NCBI RefSeq assembly: GCF_022829605.1
Contig: NZ_JAKSYD010000296.1
Coordinates: 98,250 to 162,249, forward strand
From: Methylobacterium sp. E-065
GTDB lineage: Bacteria > Pseudomonadota > Alphaproteobacteria > Rhizobiales > Beijerinckiaceae
Length of the DNA stretch: 64,000 nt
Direction of reading: 5' to 3'
Both the position numbers and the translations under genes were made by a program. Below, piece by piece: positions 41,553 through 48,935 of this stretch (position 1 is the first letter of the stretch; each line of letters opens with the position of its first letter). The notes below the pieces were generated by a model. That model was given only the letters and a program-made list of their open reading frames with translations, did not search any database and was not told the DNA's origin.

Positions 41553-42257
41553 GCCCGACTCTGTTAGGCATAGTCCCCAACTGGTTGAGCAGAATACTTA
41601 TAGGTCGTCAAACCAACAAGGAACGATACCAGTTTGCTTGTATGGCGATAGGCCATTCTAGGGTCCAGGGGAGCTTGGTCCGGCCGAAAGGTGAGCTTCC
41701 GGATCTCATTCGTCGGTCTGTTATGTCGCCACGAAGGTGCGAACGCGACGACGTATTTCGGTAAGACGAGGCGCCTGCGATCATGCGACACCTCGGGCTT
41801 GGCCGGAAGCAGCCGCTCCGCTTTGCGCCCATCCCGGTCATTCACGGAGCCGCGGACGTAACTCCATAGCGGACATTCACCCTGACGGCTGCGGCGCCCA
41901 TTCGCATAAGGGTACGTTAGGGAACGGCTCACCGATGGTACGGCAAGCAGCCGCTACCGGACCAGCCACAAGCATTCTCATTATCGGCTACGCGGACGGC
42001 CTGCCAAGTTCCACACAGTTCTCTGACGTTCGCCGGTTCGCGTTCCAAAAGCCGACTACCACCTGACGGAAAGGCTGCGCTTCGTGCTTCCAATCGTTCC
42101 GCTAGATCACGCCCTATTGGACCGACCTCGCCGTTGCGCCCGATGCATGAGCTGCGAGCAACCGGGACCGAGGCGGGCGCGATGGCGGCTATGGGTGGTT
42201 TTCTGCCGGTCCGCTTCCGCCTGAAAAGAAGCGGAAGCGGACGTGCGAGGGTTGGCG
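41553..42257. other. Decayed intergenic region
   Basis: About 700 bases without a credible gene. It includes CGGACATTCACCCTGACGGC-like sequence at about 41871-41890 and GTCCGCTTCCGCC...GGAAGCGGACG at about 42210-42245. These belong to an interspersed repeat family seen again near 44.5, 56.1, 57.5, 61.4 and 63.4 kb. The mixed composition suggests accumulated remnants. Confidence 0.45.
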
Positions 42258-43934
42258 TCAGGCCGCGCGAACGGTGGCGAGGAAGCGCCTGACCTCGGCC
42301 GTCAGGTGCTCGGACTGTCGCGACAGCTCGGACGCCGCCCCGAGCACTTGGCTCGCTGCCGCGCCGGTATCCTCCGCCGCGCTCGCTACGCCGGCGATGT
42401 TGCCGGTCACCTCGCCGGTGCCGGCCGCCGCCTGGGCGACGTTGCGGACGATCTCCTGCGTCGCCGAACCCTGCTGCTCCACGGCCGCGGCGATCGAGGT
42501 GGCGGTGGCGCTGATGTCGCGGATCCGCTGCGTAATGCCGCGGATCGCCGCTACGGCCTGACCGGTCGAGGCCTGGATCCGCCCGATCTGGCCCGAGATC
42601 TCCTGGGTCGCCCGAGCCGTCTGGCCGGCTAGGTCCTTCACCTCGGACGCCACGACGGCGAAGCCCTTGCCGGCCTCGCCGGCACGCGCCGCCTCGATGG
42701 TGGCGTTGAGCGCCAGTAGATTGGTCTGGCCGGCGATCGACGAGATCAGCCCGACCACGTCGCCGATCCGCTCGACGGCTGCGCTCAGTTCGAGCACCAG
42801 GGCACCCGTCTGGTCGGCCTCGGCCACAGCCTGCCGCGCGATGGTGGCAGAGTCGTCCACCTGCCGGCCAATCTCTTGGACGGAGGACCCGAGTTCCTCA
42901 GCCGCCGCCGCGACCGTCCCGACGTTGCTGGCCGCTTCCTCCGCGGCGGCGGCCACGGCCGTCGAGTGCGCGGCTGTCTCGGCCGCGGTGCCGCTCATCG
43001 CACTGGCCGTGGCCTGAAGCTCGGTCGCCGAGGACGACACCATGCCGATGATGCCACCGACCGCAGCCTCGAAGCTGTCGGCCATCTGGCACATGCCGGC
43101 CTTGCGCTGCTCCTCCGCGGCCAAGCGCGCCTGCGCGGTCTCCGCCTCCAGCCGACGGGTGTGGATCAGATTGTCCTTGAAGACCCGCACGGCCGCCGCC
43201 ATCGAGCCGATCTCGTCTCGGCGCTCGGCACCTGGCACCTGTCCGCTCAGGTCCCCCGCGGCGAGACCTGTCATGAACGCCGTCATGGCTCGCATGGGTC
43301 GCGCCACGCTTCGCCCTATGAGGGTACCCAACAGACCGATCATCATGGCAACGATGGCCGCGCCGCCGAGAAGACGCATCAGGGTGGGGCGCATCTGCGC
43401 CGCCGTGTCATCCGCGTAGATGCCCGATCCGATGATCCACCCCCATGGCGCGAAGCCTTTCACGTAGGAGATCTTCGCCACCGGCTGATCCAGGCCGGGC
43501 TTCGGCCAAAGGTATGGGACGAAGCCCGCGCCCGACTGCTTCACCTGCTCGACCATGTCGACGAAGAGGTGCTTGCCAGCCGGATCGACAATCCCGCCGA
43601 TGTCCTTGCCAATCAAGTCGGCCTTGGGATGCAGCACCATGCGCGGGTGCATATCCTGGATCCAGAAGTACTCGCTGCCGGCGTAGTGCAGGTTCCGAAC
43701 CACCGCCACTGCCGCTTGCTGTGCGGCATCGCGGGTCATCCGGCCGGTGCGCTCCTCGGCTTCGAAGTAGGCGAGCACCCCTTGCGCGGTCTCGACAAGG
43801 TCGCGCGTCTTCAACTCGCGTGCGTCCGTGACCGTCTGGGACATGTCCCAGCCAGCGAGCCCGATCAGCACCGCCATGCCGCCGAGTGCGATCAGGGTGA
43901 TCAGCTGAAGGCGCGTACCGACGCGGAAAGCCAT
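42258..43934 (-). CDS. Methyl-accepting chemotaxis protein with Cache sensor
   Basis: This 558-residue chemoreceptor has TM1 (about 10-28), a periplasmic single Cache domain (about 35-180, with YFWIQDMHPRMVLHP and YLWPKPG), TM2 (187-207), HAMP, and a cytoplasmic signalling domain whose hairpin tip reads SIAGQTNLLALNATIEAARAGEAGKGFAVVA. It ends EVRRFLATVRAA. Such Cache domains often bind small organic acids. ATG 43934 gives the standard N-terminus; the frame is open to 44066. The C-terminal half is nearly the same as that of the receptor at 61516-63195. Confidence 0.94.
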   Translation of the reverse strand: MAFRVGTRLQLITLIALGGMAVLIGLAGWDMSQTVTDARELKTRDLVETAQGVLAYFEAEERTGRMTRDAAQQAAVAVVRNLHYAGSEYFWIQDMHPRMVLHPKADLIGKDIGGIVDPAGKHLFVDMVEQVKQSGAGFVPYLWPKPGLDQPVAKISYVKGFAPWGWIIGSGIYADDTAAQMRPTLMRLLGGAAIVAMMIGLLGTLIGRSVARPMRAMTAFMTGLAAGDLSGQVPGAERRDEIGSMAAAVRVFKDNLIHTRRLEAETAQARLAAEEQRKAGMCQMADSFEAAVGGIIGMVSSSATELQATASAMSGTAAETAAHSTAVAAAAEEAASNVGTVAAAAEELGSSVQEIGRQVDDSATIARQAVAEADQTGALVLELSAAVERIGDVVGLISSIAGQTNLLALNATIEAARAGEAGKGFAVVASEVKDLAGQTARATQEISGQIGRIQASTGQAVAAIRGITQRIRDISATATSIAAAVEQQGSATQEIVRNVAQAAAGTGEVTGNIAGVASAAEDTGAAASQVLGAASELSRQSEHLTAEVRRFLATVRAA

Positions 43935-44290
43935 GGGATCCTGCTGTGAGCTGCGCCAGACGGGCGGATGGGCAATCGTGTTTGGGCGCGTATCGCCGTG
44001 CCCGCGGCCTAACGTGCGAGGTGTCCGTCGGTGGCTAAATGCGTGGCGATGACAGCGGTCTATCAAGCTATGCGGTTAATAAAATTACGTGCAACCTTTG
44101 ATTGAAAGCTTGATATAAAGGTTTGTGACTAGCCGCTTTCTGTAATGCGGTATTATTTATCACGATTCCGGGATCGAGCTGGCTCGATAATTCCAAGAGT
44201 AGCTGGTTGCCTCTTTCAATTTAACGTTGCCGGCCAGTCGGCGAATGACCGCTTTCAGGAAGCGCCTTTCTTCGATGGGATGGCCGACTT
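43935..44290. other. Promoter region of the chemoreceptor and gene-free DNA
   Basis: AT-rich sequence at about 44070-44170 (TTAATAAAATTACG, GATATAAAGG) contrasts with the GC-rich neighbours and probably contains the receptor promoter. No gene is recognised up to the inverted-repeat element at 44291. Confidence 0.4.
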
Positions 44291-44481
44291 GGGTCGAGGC
44301 TGTGTCAAAACGCAGGTATGTAGCGAAATCGTAGAACGAACGTCTCCGCCCCAAGGATGATGGATCTCCAGATTTAGCGGCCGACGCCGACAAGAAGCCC
44401 GTTTGGCCGGTGCCACCATCCTTCGAGAGAACGTTTTTCTACAACGGCCGACAGCATTCGAGTTTTGACACAGCCTCGGTC
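44291..44481. mobile_element. MITE-like element with IS1182-type ends
   Basis: The left end GGGTCGAGGCTGTGTCAAAA (44291-44310) and right end TTTTGACACAGCCTCGGTC (44463-44481) are inverted copies and match the ends of the intact IS1182-family element at 54492-56076. Subterminal parts also match in inverse (GAACGTCTCC near the left, GAGAGAACGTT near the right), giving imperfect terminal repeats of about 55 bases. With only about 190 bases and no transposase, it looks like a non-autonomous derivative that can be mobilised in trans. Confidence 0.7.
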
Positions 44482-44829
44482 GCTATCGGACTGTCCGCTC
44501 GGGGTGGGTTGAGGACCGTCCGCTTTCCGGGTGAGGTTCCTCCGAAGCAGTCAATGGCCGGTTGGTGCGTGTCGCCGGTCCTGACGGCGACATCCCGGTC
44601 GAGATCCGCCTCTACCTACCGCGGACCCGGCAAATCCCGGGCGCGGAGCACCTCGGGTCGCTCGTGGGCGGCCATGACCGGGACGGACGCGTCGAGGATC
44701 GTCAGGGAGGCGTCGTCCGTGCTGGGATAGTGGCTGGGCGCCTTCTCGGCCGTCATCAGCCGGGATGGGGCTGGTCACTAGGTCCGGCATGCCGAGCCGC
44801 TCCCTCCGACACCTCCCTGCCGGCCGTGC
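44482..44829. other. Repeat-bearing gap before tarD
   Basis: About 350 bases. The first part (44482-44560) carries the CCGTCCGCTTTCCGG...CTCCGAAGC repeat. The rest has only short frames on both strands (for example 44616-44756 minus, 46 codons) with no support from start signals or families. Confidence 0.4.
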
Positions 44830-45993
44830 CTACTCCGCGAGCTCGCGCATGACCTTGATCAGGTCGGACTTGCCCTCGAAGCCGATGCCGGGAAGCTCGG
44901 GCATGAAGATGTGCCCGTCCTCGACCTTCACCCCGTCCGGGAAGCCGCCATAGGGCTGGAACAGGTCCGGGTAGCTCTCATTGCCGCCGAGCCCGAGACC
45001 CGCCGCGATGTTGAGCGACATCTGGTGTCCGCCGTGGGGAATGCAGCGGGACGGCGACCAGCCGAACTGGTCCAGCACGTCGAGGGTGCGTAGGTACTCG
45101 ACGAGACCGTACGACAGGGCGCAGTCGAACTGTAGCCAGTCGCGATCCGGCCGCAGGCCGCCGTAGCGCAGGAGGTTGCGCGCGTCCTGGTGCGAGAACA
45201 AGTTCTCGCCGGTTGCCATCGGGCCCGGATAGAACTCCGACAGCGCCGCCTGCAGGGCATAGTCGAGCGGGTCCCCGACCTCCTCGTACCAGAACAGCGG
45301 GTACTCCCTCAGCATCTTAGCGTAGGCGATGGCGATCTCCAGGTCGAACCGGCCGTTCACGTCCACCGCGAGCTGCGCCTGGCCCTCGATCTCCTTCAGA
45401 ACCGCCTCGATGCGGCGCTGGTCCTCGTCGATGGGCGCGCCGCCGATCTTCATCTTCACGACGTTGTAGCCGCGGTCGAGATAGCCGCGCATCTCGGCGC
45501 GCAGGGCGCCGTAATCCTTGCCCGGGTAGTAGTAGCCGCCGGCCGCGTAGACGAACACACGCGGATTGGCCTCGATGCCCTTCTGCTCGGCGAGCATGCG
45601 AAACAGTGGCTTGCCGACGATCTTCGCGGTCGCGTCCCAGATCGCCATGTCGAGGGTGCCCACCGCCACCGAGCGCTCGCCGTGGCCGCCGGGCTTCTCG
45701 TTGGTCATCATCGCGGCCCACAGCTTGTGCGGGTCGAGGTTGTCGCCGGCCTCGTTCAGGACGGTCTTCGGGTTGGCCTCCAGGATGCGGTTCTTGAACC
45801 GCTCGCGGATCAGGCCGCCCTGGCCGTAGCGACCGTTCGAGTTGAAGCCGTAGCCGACCACCCTGCGCCCGTCTCGCTCGACGTCGGTGACCACGGCCAC
45901 GAGGCTCGCGGTCATCTTGGTGAAGTCGATGTAGGCGTTGCGGATGGGGGACGAGATCGGCTTGGTGACCTCGCAGACGTCAACGATGCGCAT
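44830..45993 (-). CDS. tarD: D(-)-tartrate dehydratase
   Basis: This 387-residue enolase-superfamily enzyme dehydrates D-tartrate to oxaloacetate. The sequence follows the characterised Bradyrhizobium japonicum D-tartrate dehydratase almost throughout (ISSPIRNAYIDFTKM, GYGFNSNGRYGQGGL, VFVYAAGGYYYPGK). Catalytic K182 (KMKIGG), metal ligands D211, E237 and E263, and general acid/base H320 (IPHGGHQ) are all present, each two positions lower than in that enzyme. GAGGAGAG precedes ATG 45993. It is downstream of dctA on the same strand and probably co-transcribed, with import and dehydration combined. Confidence 0.95.
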   Translation of the reverse strand: MRIVDVCEVTKPISSPIRNAYIDFTKMTASLVAVVTDVERDGRRVVGYGFNSNGRYGQGGLIRERFKNRILEANPKTVLNEAGDNLDPHKLWAAMMTNEKPGGHGERSVAVGTLDMAIWDATAKIVGKPLFRMLAEQKGIEANPRVFVYAAGGYYYPGKDYGALRAEMRGYLDRGYNVVKMKIGGAPIDEDQRRIEAVLKEIEGQAQLAVDVNGRFDLEIAIAYAKMLREYPLFWYEEVGDPLDYALQAALSEFYPGPMATGENLFSHQDARNLLRYGGLRPDRDWLQFDCALSYGLVEYLRTLDVLDQFGWSPSRCIPHGGHQMSLNIAAGLGLGGNESYPDLFQPYGGFPDGVKVEDGHIFMPELPGIGFEGKSDLIKVMRELAE

Positions 45994-46033
45994 GGGTGCT
46001 CTCCTCAAGTTCAGGGCGGGTTGGAAAGGCGAT

Positions 46034-46071
46034 TCGGGACGGCCTGGGCTTATCGGGACGGCCTGGGCTTA
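46034..46071. repeat. Perfect 19-bp tandem duplication at the dctA stop
   Basis: TCGGGACGGCCTGGGCTTA occurs twice head to tail (46034-46052 and 46053-46071). The second copy contains the dctA TAA stop codon, so the first copy is a downstream duplicate in the dctA-tarD gap. This is probably a recent slippage event. Confidence 0.85.
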
Positions 46072-47400
46072 CGAGGCCGCCGGCACGGGGGTGGGCAGCG
46101 CGTGTCCGGTCTCGGTCTCGGGGACGAGGCCCTTGGCGGAGACCTCCGCGCGGTTGCGATAGGCGTCCTCAGCCTTGGCCAGGTCGAAGGCGCCCTCCCA
46201 CTTCGCGACGACGATGGTCGCTACCGCGTTGCCGATCAGGTTGGTCACCGCCCGCGCCTCGTTCATGAAGCGGTCGACGCCGAGCAGGAGAACGAGGCCG
46301 GCGACCGGGACGGTGTGAATGCTCGACAGCGTCGCGGCGAGGGTGACGAAGCCGGCGCCGGCAACGCCAGCCGATCCCTTCGAGGTCAGGAGCAGCACGC
46401 CGAGGACCACGAGCTGGTCGCCGATCCCGAGCGGGGTGTTGGTAGCCTGGGCGACGAAGATCGCCGCCATGGTCAGGTAGATGCAGGTGCCGTCGGCGTT
46501 GAAGGTGTAGCCGGTCGGCAGCACCAACCCGACCACCGACTTCTCACAGCCGAGCCGTTCCAGCTTGGCCAGCATGCGCGGCAGGACGGCCTCGGTGGAG
46601 CAGGTGCCAAAGGTGATGAAGATCTCGTCCTTGAAGTAGCCGAGGACCTTGATGAGCGAGAACCCCGACCAGGCGCAGACCGAGCCGAGCACGACGCCCA
46701 CGAACAGGATCGAGGTCGCGTAGACCCCGAGCATGAGGTAGGCGAGCGACCAGACGGTGCCGAGGCCATACTTGCCGATGGTGAAGGCGACGCCGGCTCC
46801 GGCCCCGACGGGCGCGAGCCGCATGACCATCGCGACGATGCGGAACAGGGCGTCGAGAAGGCTGTCGACCACGAGGACCACGGGCTTACCGCGCTCGCCC
46901 GCCTGTACCAGGGCCAGGCCCAGTAGCACTGAGACCAAAATGATCTGCAGCATCGCTCCCTTGGCGAACGCATCCACGATGGTGGTAGGGATGATGTCCA
47001 TCAGAAAGCCGACGAGGCCGGGCTGGGCCTCCGCCGTCTTGGCGTAGCCCGCGAAGGCGCTGCCGTTGATGTGCGAGGCGTCGATGTTCATGCCGGCGCC
47101 GGGCCGCATCACGTTCACGACGACGAGGCCGATGACCAGCGCCAGGGTCGAGACGACCTCGAAGTAGAGGAGCGCCCGCACGCCGATGCGACCGACCTCC
47201 TTCATGCTGCCCATTTTGGCGATGCCGACGACGATGGTGCCGAAGATCACCGGCGCGAGCAGCATCTTGATCAACTTGATAAAGCTGTCGGCGAGGGGCT
47301 GCAGCGCAATGCCGACGTCCGGCAGGAAATAACCGACCAGGGCGCCCAAGACGATAGCGATGAAGACCTGGATATAAAGACGGCCGAACCATGATTTCAT
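46069..47400 (-). CDS. dctA: C4-dicarboxylate/cation symporter DctA
   Basis: This 443-residue inner-membrane transporter of the dicarboxylate/amino-acid:cation symporter family has the conserved hairpin and binding motifs FGTCSTEAVLPRML, GYTFNADGTCIYLTMAAIF, LTSKGSAGVAGAGFV and FMNEARAVTNLIGNAVAT. It takes up C4-dicarboxylates such as succinate, malate and fumarate; with tarD immediately downstream, D-tartrate is the likely substrate here. It is transcribed divergently from a LysR gene, with a T-N11-A palindrome between them. Confidence 0.94.
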   Translation of the reverse strand: MKSWFGRLYIQVFIAIVLGALVGYFLPDVGIALQPLADSFIKLIKMLLAPVIFGTIVVGIAKMGSMKEVGRIGVRALLYFEVVSTLALVIGLVVVNVMRPGAGMNIDASHINGSAFAGYAKTAEAQPGLVGFLMDIIPTTIVDAFAKGAMLQIILVSVLLGLALVQAGERGKPVVLVVDSLLDALFRIVAMVMRLAPVGAGAGVAFTIGKYGLGTVWSLAYLMLGVYATSILFVGVVLGSVCAWSGFSLIKVLGYFKDEIFITFGTCSTEAVLPRMLAKLERLGCEKSVVGLVLPTGYTFNADGTCIYLTMAAIFVAQATNTPLGIGDQLVVLGVLLLTSKGSAGVAGAGFVTLAATLSSIHTVPVAGLVLLLGVDRFMNEARAVTNLIGNAVATIVVAKWEGAFDLAKAEDAYRNRAEVSAKGLVPETETGHALPTPVPAAS

Positions 47401-47516
47401 GGCGTGTCTCCTCCCCTTCGCCGCCGGTCATGCGACGGAATACGAAGTCCCTCTGGCGGGGGCTTGGGGCGTGCATAAGCCTGGACACCCTCGCGGGGCC
47501 AATGCCATGTTCGGAA

Positions 47517-47529
47517 TACGCTATGCGTA
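47517..47529. promoter_or_regulatory. LysR-type operator
   Basis: The perfect palindrome TACGC-TAT-GCGTA has the T-N11-A form bound by LysR-type regulators. It lies directly before the lysR start region and 117 bases from the dctA start, which fits autoregulation and activation of the tartrate operon. Confidence 0.7.
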
Positions 47530-47542
47530 GATGGTATCGGGC

Positions 47543-48481
47543 ATGGACCTGGATTGGCTCAAGGACTTCCTGGCCTTGGCGGAGCAGAGGTCGTTCTCGC
47601 GTGCGGCCGAGGTTCGGCACGTGTCCCAGCCCGCCTTCAGCCGGCGCGTCCGCGCCCTGGAGGATTGGGTCGGCACCGCCCTGTTCGTCCGCGGCGCCCA
47701 CGGGGCTTCCCTAACGCCGGCCGGCGCCCAGTTCCAGCCGGCGGCCCACGCGCTGATGCGGGACCTGGAACGCGCCCGGCGCGACGCGCAGGCGGCGGGC
47801 CTTCGCGATACGGCGACGCTGTCGATTGCGGCGACCCACGCCCTGTCGTTCACGTTCTTCCCGAACTGGATCCGGGGGGTGATGCAGCGGCAAGCGCTCG
47901 GCACCCTCAACCTGATTTCGGACAGCATGGAGGCCTGCGAGGGCATCCTGCTCTCCGGCGAGGTGCATTTCCTGCTCTGCCACTACCAATCGGACGCACG
48001 GACGCGCTTCGAGGCTAACCGGTTCCCGAGCCTGCCCGTCGGTGACGACGTCTTGGTGCCGCTCTGTGCACCGGGGCCCGACGACCGTCCGTCGTGGTCG
48101 CTCCCCGGAACGGCGGCGGCGCCGGTCCCCTATCTGGGTTACAGCCAAGCGTCGGGCCTCGGGCGCATCCTCGCGGCCTGTCGGGACCGGCAGCACAGCC
48201 ATACGTCCACCGCGGTCACCTCCCACCTCGCGGCGGCGCTCATGACCATGGCGCGAAACGGGGACGGCATCGCGTGGCTACCACAGACCCTCGCGGCCGA
48301 AGACCTGGCTCGCGGGCTGCTCGTCCGCGCCGGACCCGAACGGTTCGACATACCCATCGAGATCAGGCTGATCCGGTCCCTGGAATGCCGGAACGAGGCC
48401 GCCGACAGGCTGTGGGATGACTTGATCGAGCGGGGCTCCCGAACTGACATTCATCGAGTGAATGCCGGCTTACGAAGCTGA
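47543..48481 (+). CDS. LysR-family regulator of the tartrate genes
   Basis: This 312-residue LysR regulator has an N-terminal winged helix (LDWLKDFLALAEQRSFSRAAEV, HVSQPAFSRRVRALEDWVGT) and a periplasmic-binding-like effector domain. ATG 47543 (MDLDWLKDF) gives the normal N-terminus; ATG 47531, two bases after the operator palindrome, would leave no leader. It is inferred to sense tartrate or a related dicarboxylate and control dctA-tarD, because it is divergent from them and the palindrome lies between. Confidence 0.9.
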   Translation: MDLDWLKDFLALAEQRSFSRAAEVRHVSQPAFSRRVRALEDWVGTALFVRGAHGASLTPAGAQFQPAAHALMRDLERARRDAQAAGLRDTATLSIAATHALSFTFFPNWIRGVMQRQALGTLNLISDSMEACEGILLSGEVHFLLCHYQSDARTRFEANRFPSLPVGDDVLVPLCAPGPDDRPSWSLPGTAAAPVPYLGYSQASGLGRILAACRDRQHSHTSTAVTSHLAAALMTMARNGDGIAWLPQTLAAEDLARGLLVRAGPERFDIPIEIRLIRSLECRNEAADRLWDDLIERGSRTDIHRVNAGLRS

Positions 48482-48935
48482 GATGCCTGATCGAGCGTTC
48501 CTCGGCCCCACCGAGCCATCGATTTCGCGACCAATCGGGCGTGTGTCCCGAAGCCGACGTTCCGTCTTCGACCGAGACCGTGTCGAAACGCATTGATCGT
48601 GCTCGCCAGTGGGCGAACTGACGCTCGGTACCCATCCCAGAGTATCCGGGAAGGGTGGATTGCCGCTGGCCCGCTTTTGGACAGCGAATGCCCCGAAGCC
48701 GACATGCTCACGAACGGTAGCTCCGAATCCTTTGGTGCGGCCTCCTTGCCACCGCCTGATCCAGCGGGGGGCTTCGCACCACCGAACTGATCGCCCCGGC
48801 GGCGTCGTGTCGTCCGATTGGCCGGGGGAGGATCCGATAAGGGGCTGCCGGCGAAGGCTTGAAGAATTAGCGTAACCTTTTGGACTTAAGGGGGGGGCAC
48901 AACGCCATGAGCCTCAGGGGCCCCTGGATAGCCGG
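48482..48935. other. Gene-free region with an IS1182-end remnant
   Basis: About 450 bases. At 48568-48600 it carries a relic of the IS1182-type end. The remainder shows no gene. AAGGGGGGGG at 48889-48896 precedes an ATG at 48907 that is out of frame with the kinase gene. Confidence 0.5.
48568..48606. mobile_element. Solo end of an IS1182-family element
   Basis: GACCGAGACCGTGTCGAAAC at 48568-48587, continuing GCATTGATCGTGCTCGCCAG, matches the inverse of the right end of the intact IS (GACCGAGGCCGTGTCAAAAC, then GCATTGATCGTGGTCGCCAG) at 36 of 40 positions. No second end or transposase is near, so it marks an old insertion that has been lost. Confidence 0.75.

Noticed and set aside
44616..44756. 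Minus-strand frame of 46 codons near the tartrate genes
   Set aside because: The composition looks protein-like, but there is no ribosome-binding sequence, no family and no conserved neighbour; too weak to call.
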